Translations under genes and position numbers: made by a program
Shown here: positions 24,820 to 38,800 of the stretch, in pieces
How the letters are laid out: every line of letters begins with the position of its first letter
Position numbering within the stretch: position 1 is the stretch's first letter
Assembly: GCA_023055505.1 (NCBI GenBank)
Contig: JALIRH010000036.1
Coordinates: forward strand, 4,836,001-4,900,000
DNA from: Callipepla californica brunnescens
Taxonomy: Eukaryota > Chordata > Aves > Galliformes > Odontophoridae
DNA: 64,000 bases
Direction: 5' to 3'
The notes under the pieces: generated by a model
Databases searched by the model: none
What the model saw: the letters and a program-made list of their open reading frames with translations, nothing else
What the model was told of the DNA's origin: nothing

Positions 24820-24915
24820 CTGGCTGTTGGCGGAGGACGCGTTGCCGCAGAGCGCCGTGCGGCCGCCAGGGGGCGCAGCGCTCCCGGAGCGGGGCCGCGG
24901 GACGTCACGTGACCG
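24820..24915 (+). promoter_or_regulatory. CG-rich block with CTCF-like site and CRE/E-box
   Basis: CCGCCAGGGGGCGCAG (24863–24878) is a close match to the CTCF core CCAnyAGGGGGCGC. It is followed by GACGTCACGTGAC (24901–24913), which overlaps a CRE (ACGTCA) and a CACGTG E-box. The block is locally rich in CG. Candidate insulator or small promoter between the HES5 cluster and MMEL1. Confidence 0.6.
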
Positions 24916-25158
24916 CGTGTGTTTTCATTTTCATGCTCAGCTCTCAGTCGCTGTGAGCGCATCGTTCCCGTCCCCCACTTTAGGAGAGCTTTGGTCTGAG
25001 CACGTACCCTGCTGGGCACAGAGCATTCACAAAAAAAGGTACAGAGGAGTCAGCAGCACCGCTGCCGCTGCAGCAAGCTGTGTTCCGTGGGCTCGCAGTC
25101 TGAAAACGCTGGCAGGTGTGCAGTGTGTGGTTTGTTCTGATGGAGCTGGAGCCTGGTT

Positions 25159-25175
25159 TGCCACCAGGTGGCAGC
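25159..25175 (+). promoter_or_regulatory. Second CTCF-like site
   Basis: TGCCACCAGGTGGCAGC matches the CTCF core CCACCAGGTGGCAG. It has the same orientation as the site at 24863 and lies about 300 bp away. Confidence 0.6.
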
Positions 25176-28100
25176 GTGGGAGAAGGGGAAGCTTCATTTC
25201 CCCATTCTGGTACACGGGGAATTTTTCTGGGTTTGATGACCAAGCTCCTCTGATGCTTGAATAGCTAGAAATAAAGAGTGGAATCCGCTCTGCAGCTGAA
25301 CACCTTTGTGAGCAGATTTTTTTTCCGTTAGGATGGAGGGTTTTCTGCAGCTTCTGTCCATGTAGGTGTTGACTAGCTCAACTGTTGCTTGAGATGCCAT
25401 GGGGGGGTGAGGGGTGTTGGAGGTGGCTGCAGTGTGCTGTTCACTGGAGAGGACAGATACAGACATGCAGGGGATGGCTCAGCCTGGAAACTACTGCAAA
25501 TGGCAAACATAACACTGTTTGTGGGAGGCTGACAGGTCCTGTGGGTTTGAGTAGGGCAAATGTGTGGGTGAATACTTTGTCTGAAAGCTCTACAGGTTAC
25601 AGAGATGCATCTTGGTGCTTCTTGGAGTGCACAAACCCCATTTCAGCAGCGGAAGCTCTGGAACATAGGGCATTTCATCATACAGTATCACAACCCTTGT
25701 TTTTAGACCAATTTTGTTCTTAACTAACACTAAATACATTACTTCTCTGTGCAGCTAGAGAACAGAGATGACAGCAGGGCTTCCCAGGTGACTGTGCTCC
25801 TTATAAAAAGCTGTCATCACCACTCTACATCTGCTGAGAAAGTGTGCAACCTCAGGTGGGAGCACGTGTCCCTCGGTCAGGTCTCTGGCTGGGCCATGCT
25901 CTGTCTCCTTGCCCTTCCTGGTTCATGCTGTGTTGCTTGTGCTGTGTAACACTGTATGAATAATGACTAGATTTTTTCATATGTGTGTGTTTTTGTTGCT
26001 TTTTCCCCCCCAGCCTTGTCTAGAGACTGCCAGCCAGACACTACCTCAGTCCTGTGTTCAGACTTATGTGTCCAAAATGCTGTGGTATGCCAGGCTTCAG
26101 ATTATGAGGAGCTGTTGAAACTGCTGAAGCAGTGCTCTCCAAACTCAGAAGGGAAAAACAGCAGCTTGTTAGATTTTGTATACGTATTCTGTATTATCTG
26201 TATTCCATGGAAAAGAAACACAGTGGTCAGTAGGCAGTGCCGTTCTCAGTTGGCCTGAAATTACTCTGAGCTTACGTCTGTTCTTGCTTCCAAGGTCACT
26301 GGTAGCTCTCAGGATGTGGGGGGCTGTAACTGGAGAGGGGAGGGAGGACTGCAGTAGGGCACGTGTGGGACTGTAACGGGACGTTGTGGCTTATGCACTT
26401 GGGTTGTGCTGGCAAAGACACAGTGACTGATGGAAAGATTCTTCTGCAGGTGGGAGGCATAATAAACTTACACGAAAAAATAGAGTAACTTCCATGTGCT
26501 GTAATAATCGTTTGGAATAAAACCTCCCAGGCATATTTTAATTATCCCTTTAGCACTTGCATGTGCCAGAACTTCTAATGGCACATCTCCAGAGCTTAAT
26601 GATTTTGCAGAGTAATTAAATTGTCAGCCATGTGAACCTCCTCCACCTGACCTCTGCGCGGTTGTATGCTGTTTCCCCTGCTTGGCATATATATATGGTT
26701 GTCATTTGCCTGAGTTTCTCAGTGGGCAGCAACTTCCTAGCAATCAGTATCAGACAGTTTCATAGTCCCTCTGCTACGACTTAAGTGAACGAATATAAAT
26801 TAATTCTCCAGGCCAAAACTGCTGTGTGAATGCAGTAACAAATGACAGCAGCTTGTACTTTCACACAACAATTATATGCAGATCTGACTAGCCCCAGGAC
26901 CACTTCTGCTAATTGTGTAGCTCTTGTGAGTAGTGCTGCAGTATTTGGAGTAAACTTACAGCTGTTACAACCTAGTTGAAACTGTTATTAGCACTGTAAT
27001 ACTCATCATATCTTTAGTAGGCTCTTTTTTTGTAATGTAATGTTTTTGCTCTTGAGCATGTATGTCTGTCGTCTGTCCCATGAGCAGAATACCTTTCCAG
27101 AGTGTTAGGAATGTCCTGGGATGGATAACCTGTTCCCCAACCACAGTTAATTCTGTGTTTCTTACAATGCAATCGAGAGCTCTTCATCTTGGCTTTCATT
27201 ACGTGATGTAATACCGAAGCAAAAAAAAACCCCGAACAACTACCTGAAAACTGCCGGGGAGAACTGCCTGGGCCTGTTGTGAAGTCTGTGTTCACCAGGC
27301 TCCTCGAGGCCCCAAACTGTGCTGCTGAATCTCTGAGCAGAAGCCATTTTCAGAGCAGTGCAGTCACAGCCTGCTGGAAGAGCCATTGGAAGATGCATGC
27401 AGAAGAGAAAAGGTTTTATTGCCTGAATATGGAATCTAGCTTTACTGTGTGGCATAGAAAATCTGAGTAAGTGAAGATGGAGAAAATGCAGTTAAATACA
27501 GTTTATTTTTGCCTGCCACCATACACAAATTAAGTTACAAAAGCTGATCTATCAGAGCACTTGACTGTCTTGTAACCAGTCTAGCATTGAAGGAAGTTAG
27601 ACTCTTTCAAATAGGATACAGTAATCAAAGGACTTTCTGTGAAGCATCAGTTTTAGAGGTGATGGGAAAGGTTAACCTCACTTTCTGGCCAGGACAAAGC
27701 TTGGGCAGCATTTCATTCTAAAGAAGGGGTTTAGATCATGTTGATAGCTGTGTAGGTAGCACCTGAGAGAAGTAAATTTCCTAGCCTACTGCAGGTATAA
27801 TCCAACCCAGGACTACCACTTATCTATCTATTAGTGGGAAGGACTCTTGGAGCTTGTTAGTGCACTCTTCTCTTTGCCTTCTTAGTTTTTTGTTTTTAAC
27901 GTGGGTCGATCCTAATGTTTTCAGGCACTTACCAATACAAATCTAGCAATTCCCATTGAAAAATCATCTCTCCCTCTTACTTACCTGGCTTGAATCTGGG
28001 TCTTTCTCAGGATTTGTGCTCAAGTGCAGTTCTCCTCAGCTGACTGTCACAGCCTGAACACAAAACTTAATGATTTGAATCACATCTCCTGGAATAGATC

Positions 28101-29867
28101 TCCATATAGGGGCATCTGAGGTGCAACATAGAAAAGAATTAGATGTGAAGCAGTTTTCCTCTTAAGTGAGGTCAAAGCCAAACTGCGTGCTTTGTGTGAT
28201 GCTTCTTGCAGTAGGCAGCTGTATGGGCAGGTGCTGAGCAGTCTGTTCTTCATCTTTTGAAGAGAGATTAAATAAATAAACCTGCAGCTAAACCCTGTGT
28301 GACTACTTGCTCCCTATTCTGTACTTAACTCCAAGACTTCGGAGAGCACAGACGAGTGGTTAATCCCTGAGGTAGCACTGATTCTCTGAGAAAGTAATCT
28401 GGAATTCCTTTTAAGATGGAAGTAAAATGCAATTGAGCTGTATATTCTTAGCAACAATAAATGCTGTGATTTACCTATAACTGTATTTCACTTCAGTAGG
28501 TGACACTAACTTACAGAAAAGAGTTTGGAGGGCTTTATTCAGTGATGTAGCCTGCTCTTATTGTCCCATGGGCCAGAATGCTTCAATAGCTCATCTCTGA
28601 TGGGCAAAGCTGCTTCTCTTCTGGGTGTTTCATTTCTCTCCCCGTCATTCTGTTAGTTGTGTGCGAGCAGAAGTTGTGATGCAAACAAACAGTGTGGTTT
28701 GGCACTTCACAAGCTAAGCAGCAGAGGTTAATATCTTGTTTTCCAGTGATCCCTCTGCTCAGAAGAGAAAAGTTTGCTGGAGGAGTATGTCAAATGCAGT
28801 ATTAAGCACTGCCATTTTAAGATATCATCATCGTAGTAGAACTGTCACTGAAGGTCACCCAAATATTTCTAGATCAAAATCCTTGCTGAGTTGGCTGTTG
28901 TGTTGTTGTGTTTTTTTTTTTTAATTAAAAATAATGATATTACATTTTTCAAGTGTAAATACTATAAAAGAGACTATCACAAAATGAAAAGGCACGGGAT
29001 TAAAATAACTTAATTGTTTCCACTTTCACATTTGCTATTTGCCCCAAACTATTTTATACGCTTCTACAAGAATAAACGTGTTTTAAAATACATCTCTGAA
29101 GGAAGAGACCCCATAGTTTTATCTATAACAATAGACTCTGTATTCCTACCACTGTGACTTTCCATCTGGCAGCAGTCACTTTAGAGTCACATTACAGCTG
29201 CTCTTTGGAGCAGAAGAACTCAAGTGCAGTAGAAGAGTACAGCTTTGCATGAAGTCAGCAGCTGACAGGCATTTAACATACAGCTCACTTGGCAACGTGT
29301 CGAGACAGATAGCAACCTCTTACATCAAAAAAGCAGTAATCAAAGTGCAGGTAGACAGACAGCATGAGAATTGAAACTAGATTTAACCTGGATTTGGGAA
29401 GAATGCACTAGAAACTGAATCAGAATACTAGAAAACAGTTCTGTGAAACACCTCGAACAGGTTTGAGTCTCAGAAGGCGCCGTTGTAAGAGATAATAAAA
29501 TTATTGTTGCTTTCTGAAAAATAGATGTGCAGTTGCTTGTTGGTTTGTTGAGTTGTTCTTGTTTGTTGGTTCGAAGTCTCTGTAACCCTGATGTGGTATC
29601 TTAGTAACAGTCAGGATGTCATTTCCAACAGTTGTTTCTGTTCTGGAGCACACGGTGGCTTTCAGCACAGCCCATCAGTCACTGAGATGCTTGCATACTT
29701 CCCAGTGGAACCAGAAAAGCTTGAGTGCTGCAGTTCCCTTGATTCTCACTACAGTAGCTGCACCATTAGCCTTGGCTGTGACTGAGTGGGAGAACATCAG
29801 GCACATAGTTGGCAAGAACTGTTCACCGCGTCACCAGTGTGTGTCATTCTTGCCAGTAGTCCTTTGG
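25176..29867. other. Intergenic between CTCF-like sites and MMEL1 3' end
   Basis: No recognised gene. An acceptor-like polypyrimidine run ending CAG at about 26013 precedes a 90-codon open stretch with no recognisable homology. The right part (roughly 28500–29867) probably includes the MMEL1 3' UTR; the first AATAAA noticed on the minus strand is near 28533. No tRNA or LINE seen. Confidence 0.4.
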
Positions 29868-32800
29868 TTACCACACTCTGCATTTGTCTGCAGGATGCAT
29901 GGCAGTGCCTTTTTTACAGTGAAACACCTCTGAGAAGGCTTCAAAGTTCTGCAAAGATCCCATCACCCTGAGCAAAGAGAAGAAGCTTATTTATGTAGGA
30001 ACAGTGCATGGAGATAGTTGCTTTGGAAAACAGAAAACTATGTTCATGGTGTGATTTAGTCAGGGAACTCATTTACAGTCTCGGAGCACCACACACTTGA
30101 ACTGTGCAAGAAGAACAAAGCTGACATAACTACTGAAATGCTTGAACAGACATTCCCTAGAGGTTGGTGAATTCACCAGGCTCAGTAAAGGAGCATACTC
30201 TTCAGCAGTGTCCTACAGAGGGAGAAATTCTGTACATTATCCTGAATTTAGCTTGGCTGTTTGCATGTGGCTGCTAGTGAGGCATTGCTCTCTATTTTTG
30301 CACTTCACTAGTGCAAAGGATTGAACTGAATAACACTATCAATCGGTAAATAAACCCACCTGTATTTCAGAGGGCTGTGCACATCTGTCTTTATTGACTG
30401 GCTAGCATATTCTGGTCTGTAGGAACCACACCAGACCTAAATAAGGAGAATTAATAACCAGCAGATCAGTATTAAAGGAAATTCAATTTGGGTACTTTCT
30501 TCCCATTTTTCAAAGCTCCTGAGTGGTGATCCTATTTGTTACAATATATATGCAGTATATATAGGGAAAGAAGGGGAATCTGTAGCAGTGTCTGTAATCT
30601 GAATATGCCTGCAGCCAGTGGTGAATTGCTTTACAAGTGGAACTTGTTTTCTCCTTACACTTTAGTCTAGTCTGTGGGTTTCTGAGTGTTCTTACCTGGG
30701 CAAAGTTGAGGAAGAAAAGCTGCTTGTGGGATAGATTCAGTCCAGGCAACTTTGGTTCCTTCCCTTCCTGTTCCAGCCATTTTAAATAAGCCTAGAAATC
30801 ATCACAGATTCAATTCAGTGAGGCAACAGGGTGGCCTGTTCATACGCAATGGGAGCTCTGAATGCTATGCTGAAGTGAGAGATTCCAATCAAAATTGTGT
30901 GTGAACTCAGTATGTCTTCTGTTCTATGTTTTCCTAATTTTTGTCTTTCTGATACAAATACTATGGCTAATTTTATGGGAAAAAAAAGGAGTCATCACGG
31001 ATATTCTGTTGACTTCTCTATATGAGCAGATGAAACACATGAAGATAATTTGGAGTCAGCGTTGGAGAAATCTTTGAACTGAAAACTTATCATAAACCAG
31101 GGAAAAAATACCATTTCTTGGGTGGTGACATGAGGCAGGTACTGAGCTCAAGAGCAGCTGGATGTACCCATTGGCTCAGTAAATCCACAGAGGCAGAATG
31201 TCTGTGACTGAAGTAAAGTCACCAGCTTTTGCATTACTTTTTCTGTAGAATATTTTGTATCTAGAAAAGATTCGAGTCTTCTCTATACTTCTGTGCTGAT
31301 GATTTCTGTGTCTTCAGGTAACTGCTTATAAAATAGCAGATAATCATCTCGCTCAGTGTTAAATCCATTACCTCTTATTGTTACACATTAATTGGCCAAT
31401 TTTCTTTTTTTAGGTATATTGACATAATGGAGACAAGTTAATGTGTCCTCATGCTGATTAATTTCAAATGTTCCATCACCTTGTTCCTGTGGTTGCTGAG
31501 ATAGTCCCAAAGCACACAGAGTATAAAAGGTAGAACTGGGGCATTCAGGTGCATTCAGCAGCACAGCCCCAGCAGGTCCCCTATTCAGGACATGGTGGTA
31601 CCACTGTGCTCTGCCACATTTATAGTATGTCTTAGATCACGTACACATTCACATTAGCAAAGTAATTAATTTTAACAGCATTCCTCAGATTCAGACTTTT
31701 CAGTTTAGATTTCTGAAAATTCAGGATGTTCTTCTGTAAACACCCTTAACTGTGACCATGTTCACAACCGGAGAGGAAAAGTTTTACCCTGACATCTGCT
31801 AGGATTATTCTTAGAAAAGAACATTCCATGCTCACCCTCCAACTCCACGTGGGAAGAACCTTTGTGCCAATAAATACTGTGTTCCTATTCCTAACGATGG
31901 TTTGTAATCCTGGATCAGAGGCTAGAAGCTGTAGAACAGAACGATATGCAGTGGTGTTTTTAACACACAGCACTGTGCTGAACAGTGTCATCTTTCAGCC
32001 ACAGCACAGAGGCAGTGCTCTGCAATACCGAGTTACATTTCTCTCATTTTGAAAATAATTGATTGGTTGACACAGCCTTTTAACGTGGAAAGGAGAGTTC
32101 TGAAATTATCCATTCTTGCATTTTTTTCTGCTTACTTCAAAACAGTAAGTAGCATCAAGGTAGAGGAAACTTCTTTGCATTATTTCCCTAAAGCTTGTAA
32201 GACACACGAAGCCACAAAAGGAGCAAAATGTTTCGAGACAGGTGTTCTGGTACGTCTGATCTGTGTTCCTTTTGAGGAGGAGATGGAACATCTGTGTGTT
32301 CTTTTCTTGTCTTACCTGTCGTGTCACTTGTGAGATCAAAGATGAAAAGTGTGAGAGAAAAACTTGAAAAGATCACAGTTGCTCTGCTTCATAATATCAC
32401 AGAACTGGATTGTTTAGAAATTAGTGTCTGCTGCCATGTGGTAAGCTGCTTGTAGTTGTAGCTGCCATTCTCAGAATCAGGGGCTTGAGAAAATTGAGAG
32501 TGCTTCACCTTTTTTCCTGCATAACGTTGTGCCTACTTCTAGTCACAGCCCTCATTTACCTCCAACTGAAGTATGCAGCATCAAATATTACGGACATAAA
32601 CTTCCAGATATATAACTTGGCTTGAACGTTATGAACAGGTTAATAACATGTTAATTGTCAATTTTTCCATGCTGTAGTAGGCAACCTGAATTTCTGAATT
32701 GCTGAATAGCAGTAACTCCCAGCACATTTGAAATTTACCTTATAAGCCTGTCGGACTCCTCCATTATCTGCAATATTTTCTCCTAACGTGCTTATTCCAC

Positions 32801-35800
32801 TGACCTGTAAGAGAATAATCGTTCATGTACTCTACAGTCAGTAACATCAGTAAGCTAAGAGCAACAGGCTGAAGCAGAGCTGGTGGTCAAGTCTGGAACA
32901 GAAGGTAGCAGTGACTTTGTGCTAGGACAAAGAAAAGAGAGAATGTAAATGAGGAATTAACAGGATGTGGATCAGAAGTTTGGCTAAGAATATGAAAACA
33001 ACAGACTTTGGACTGCTGGGCAGAACGTACACTAGCAGGAAGGGTGAGGTACAGTAGCAAACACCAGATTTTCCCCATTCCTGCAGAATACTCTTAATAG
33101 GGTTAGACAGCAAAAGCACACGTGGTCCCAGTTCACTGTTAACCCAGCTCAGCCTCTGTTTCCCCTACATGTCCTAAAAGAAAAGATCCTATACAGGCCT
33201 GTTCCTGGCAGCTGTACTTACATTTTGTCCTCCAGCCAGCTCCCACGTGTAGTTCCCATACTGATAAACCATGCAGCGAGACTGCTCCTTGAAATGCATA
33301 GCTGAGAAATTGCTCCACCAGTCAAACATGTTTCCATCTTTATCGAAATTCCTACCTATGTGAAAAATTCAATACATTACTGGCTCACAGGACCAGAAAA
33401 CTGTACCCAAACTGTTTTACACCGTGTTATAGAAAGATAATAAATTTATTTCATAAGTTTACATTGGGAGAAAAACGTTTCCTGTATTTGAAGTCAGTGC
33501 TCCCTGCTCTTCTGTCAAAAAGAAGGAATGAAGGAGGAACATAGTGCACAGATTTCGTTTTGCTTTAGAAGCCAGCATGCCTGCTTGCACTGACAGTGTT
33601 CCCAAATCTGCTGCTGCTGCTAAAGCAACAGGCTTTCTTGAGAACTGCCACGGACTCAATTTGCTTTATGAATCTGCTTACACCTGAAGTGGCCTGCTAA
33701 GTTCAGTGAAAAATGTTCAAGTGAATGCTCACAGTGTGCATGCATCGCTCCCAGGTAATTAACTTAGCAGGTATGTGGATGTTTGAGCGTGGATATTTCA
33801 GTCACTGAAGTGTATAATTTTAATTTCTGACAATGTAATGAATGCAACTGAAGGGAGAATACTTTGTGTGTTATCTTCTCACCGTTGTCATCAAAGCCAT
33901 GAGTAATTTCATGCCCAATAACCATCCCGATTCCTCCAAAGTTCAGGGCTTGTGGTTGGTGTTTGCTGAAGAAAGGAGGCTGCAGAATCCCAGCAGGAAA
34001 AACTGCAAAGAGAGAGGGAGATGCTGGGAGCTGTCTGAGATCGTGGCTACTAAGAACAGGAGGGATCAGACTAGCAACTCAGCAAAATATCTGAGCTGTA
34101 GCATCCTGTAAGCAGAGGCAGGTTTCTTTAGAGTAGAATACCTCTCAGCAGAATTATTTCTGTACCATCTGCACAGAGAGCAAACTGGAAAGCTGCCCTT
34201 ATGTTTACCAGGAATGTGGAAATATGAGTAGCAGCAGCCCAGAACGCACCGAGCAGTCCCTGGTTGCTGAAGCTGGCACTTGTATAGTAGCAGTTACTGT
34301 CTCAGGCTTTCAAACATGAGCCCGTTCCAATTACAGTATATGAACTATGCCTGCCAAGCAGGGGGGGTGGGGAGTTGAATATTCATCAACAAAGCTGCTG
34401 TTTGAAAAGAGCAGCCTGCCTACCTTCCCTCAGCTTCCACAAAGCCTTAGGCAGGTTGCATGCTTCTGAAGCAATAACTGGCTAACCATTTCCATGCAGC
34501 TCTATAAAGCTGTTATTAACCTACCTATCTGGTTCCGATTGGGAGAATAGAATGCATTGACCACTGCAGCTCCAATTATCCATCTGGAAAGAAATGTTGC
34601 ACACAAATCAGTTCTGAATTTTTTAAACATTCTTTTTACTGAATCATTCTTATTCACAAATGTAAATTGTCTTTAAGAAAAGGATTGAGACAGGGAAGAA
34701 GGGTGCCACTGAATGCAGTTGTAAAGAAGCACTCATAATAGGAAGTAGCTGATGTCTCACTTATTGGCATCTTTCATCCAAAAAATACCTAATTAAAGTG
34801 AGAATCAGATTTGTTCTTGAATGTTGAACAGTGACACTGGGGTGGAATGCAGTGGCTGTTTACCAGGTCTTACTTTAATGCTATCTGATCTTAAGAGGAA
34901 ATGAAAAGTATTACATTCATAAGAAAATTAACATTTAGAAGACATTCTGAGCAGCAGAAGGCAGTTACTCAAATTAGAAGTTAAGACCCAACTTATCTGT
35001 TTAAAGAATTTAATTAAAACTGGGTAAACACAGTCACTGCAAATCTGGAATCAGATACACAAATGTCTGCATTTGGAGCTCCGTGTGTCATGGATAATGA
35101 GTGTTAACTTTGAGAGGTAATTCTTGTTTGAAGTTTCCAAGCTTCTCTTGGAATATCTTACCCATAACTTGACAACTTTTTATTCTTTGTACTTCTCCCC
35201 TTGCCTTCCACCTCCTTGTCTTCTACCTGACATACACTTCTGGTCAGCCCTCTTGAAGGTAGTAACAGGCCGAAGCCATCAACTCATGCCAAGTGTTTAG
35301 CAGCATCAGCCTAAAGGTGTTCCTCTCCCCACATCTTTTGTCCTCTCAGCATCTTGCTCTGTCTACCATTATTTGGACATAGCTACTTGTAAGCTGCTCT
35401 GAAGTTTAATTATTCCCTGCTTAAGCAAAACAAAATGTTCACATCTTCCAGGAGATGTAAATATAAGCAGTCTTACTTATCTGCAGCATATGACTTGACA
35501 CAATGGCACCATTATTTCAGGACTTAAGATTATGTAGCTATCGTATACGTGCTCCTTGAAACTTACATGTCTTGGTCAACTCTTTCTCGAAGTTTTTTCA
35601 AGCTCTTTTGGGCTCCAGCTCTCAGATTTTCTAGGATGTTTTCAAAGTAACTGTGTTCACTGAAGTTTAGCTGAGGAAACAGATATCTTGGTATTGGTAA
35701 GATGTGCTAAATGAGGAATTCTTTGTGCCACTGAATGAGGCTTCTAAAATATTTTGATTGTGAAGTATCACTTACAAATGCATGCAAAGAGCTAATTACT

Positions 35801-38800
35801 TTCTAAAATGTTCCATACAGTCAAGTTTATATGCTTTCTAGTCACTTAGAAATGATAGCTACTTAGCAATAAGTACTCAATGTGGCAAGGAAATAAGTAT
35901 AGGTTTTTATACAGAGGTGAGGTACTTACTGAGGTACATACAGTGTACTTACATTGGCATATTCCTGATCGAGTTTTTCATTCTGATCTTCCAAAATATA
36001 ATCTGGATAGCCAATCTGTTCTTTAATTGCCAGTGCCTAGAAGAAAAGAGTTTAATCTTTCCTTGCGTGTTTCAAATTCATTTTTGTTATTGCCCACACG
36101 TTTATGAGAACTGGGATACAAGTAGCTGAGAACATCCCATTGCCTGGTGAGCCTTCAAACAAACAAAACCATGGAACGTATGGTCTCCTTCTCCTTTCCA
36201 AGCGTGGCCAACCACTATGGTAAACTTGCAGACCCTGCAGCACTATTTGACTGGATTCAGCTTAACTTTTTGTTTGTATTGCAGCAGTGCCAATAGTTCT
36301 AAAGTCAGTGAAAAGTTTCCTGTGGGAAACTGCATTGTGTTCAGTTGTCATATCAGTTGATGCATTGGGTGTCATCTCACCTATGACGTGGTTCACAAGA
36401 TGCATTAAAGGAAATAAAAATGTATGTGAGCTAATAAAGTATGAAAAAAAAGAAAGGACAATGTCATAGGGTAGATAATAACTAACAGGATAAATAACAT
36501 TAAACTTTTCTCATTTGGAAACAGTGATGCTACAAGATTCCAGAGATTTCATATTCATGAAGTACTGGTGTTTCACGTTCTCTCTGACCTTCTCGCGAGC
36601 TTTTGCTTTAGATGCCTCATCCATCCACTGTAACTCATCTAAGGTCTCAATGAACACTTCACGAATCTTATCTATTAGATCTTGGACCTAAAAGAGAGAC
36701 GGTTAAAAAATGACTTATTTGCATGCTATTTTTCCCAAACACAGCTGAGGCGATGAGGGATTTCCTATTGAAAACTGATTTTCTGTGTTTTGTATCTGGC
36801 ATTTAAAAGGGAATCACAGATGAGTTCTTATGCTTTCTGATTCATGGCTGGTGGGTATCATTACCAGGAAAAATAGGCTGGGAGATCAGATGGAGGGGAA
36901 TGCTCACTGTGGACACTGGATGTACAATAGTACAAAGGGGAAACTACATACCATCCTCTTGCTCTCACCAGCAAATGTCTCCCTGACATACATTGCTCCT
37001 ACTGCGTTCTCCATGTTGTTGTTGACATAACTCACGCATTCCCTCCAGCGGGCTTCTTCCAGTGTTGTCCCATAAAGTGCCTGGAATATAAAACATGACA
37101 GGATCAATTCTGCCAACACATCTTTTAGTAAAAATCCTCTTCCAAACTGCTGCCTAAAGAGAAGGCTAACTGAAGATACGAGTTTCTTTTGTTCCCTTAG
37201 ATTTGTTCTGTGACTATGTGCTCTAACAGTGTCTTCGTATTGACAAGGACTGGACATGGTGAACGGGGGACTCTCGTCCTAAAGAGTCTGCAGAGCACAG
37301 TACTGGCAGAGGAAATACCTTCCTGTAGCTGGCCCGAGCATCCTTGAAACGCCGACTCAGGCTGCTGACTCGATCAATTACCAGTCGCCAAATGAGGTAG
37401 TTCTGGATGGTGCTGTGTGGAAAGCAAAGCTGACTTTAATCCCTTATAAAAAGTAACATTAGTGCAGACTGTCAGAGCACAACAGTGAATCTGTATGATT
37501 CTAAGAGAAGCCCTAGAAGGACTAGCAAGTGGGCCCAACAGTATTTCTGTGACTATTATCTTGAATCTCTCTCCAATTTTTTTTTCTTTACCTTGCTGAG
37601 TACTTGGAGATAATTGCTTTCAGCTCTTGCAAGTAGGGCATGCCATATACAACAACTTCTTCTTCTGGGTCAACCTGAACACTGACTGAAGACATGACAC
37701 CTTGGATGAACAAGGTCCAGTTAAATTCCTAAGCAGAAAGGAAGACATACTCATGGTATTAAGTGCCTTAGTAATTGTCCACAGTCTCTACAGTACATGC
37801 CACGGAACGTTCTAGTGTTGGTAGTAGAAGTAACAGTCACTAGAGAGCACTTACGTTCAATGCAAACTTTTCCTGTAGCTCTTTTAAGGTCATTTTGTTG
37901 TATAACAAGGTTACATCATGCCTTTCTTCTGCTGGGGTAGTTGCCTGAAGACATTCACAAAGTTATTGCCATAATCAATGACATAGATGTCAATGGCTGA
38001 AGTCACATGAATGTGTGTGCACACATAACACACTTAAACATTAATGAGAATAAAAATGGGTTTGGGTTTTTTTGTGGGGGAGGAATGAGAACACAAAGTT
38101 GGCAACCAGTGTTGCTTTCTACATTTCAGTACAACTCATTAGTCTGTTGAACTAAGAAATTCCTTCGTCTTCTTCAGATGGACAACCGAGCTTTTACAAG
38201 TCTACATCACCCCCCAAAAATGCAAACTAATGATGCACGGGAGCTGGCCCTGGGGTTATCTCAGTCTGTGTTTAGCAGAACATGAAGTACTTTGTTTTAG
38301 GAGACTTCCAGAAAACCACTATGGCTATGGCTAGAGCAGATGTGATAGCAGTGCATAGTTATACACACAGAGGCTCTGATTTCTGTGCTGCTCATGGCAC
38401 GGAAAGCTTCTTTCTCTCCTCACCCCCCTACTTTACTTTTTCTTGGCCATGAGTCTTCTATTGTGTCAAACTGCAGAAAGAAAAGAGTAAGACTCTTTCT
38501 CCTTACTCCTATCCAAACATCCTGAGAAGTTGTTGATTGCTGTACTCACGTTTGCGATATCTGTTTCAAGCTTCATAACCTTTGCCATCTCCTCTTGGAC
38601 AAACAGATCATCTTTGGACATATTCATGTCTTCTCGGATCATTTTAGCTATAGTGATCATGAACTGGAGGTAAGCTTCTCTTACCTGCACAGAGAAATTG
38701 TGTGTGTGCATGGAGCTGTAAGGAAAAGGTTTACTGTCATTTGTCATTAAGGAAACGTTTGTTATTTTGGCTTTTACAGTCTGCTATGAAAAAGTTTGGC

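Noticed and set aside
24648..25019. 123-codon minus-strand frame over the CG-rich block
   Set aside because: No domain, no splice sites, and composition explained by high GC.
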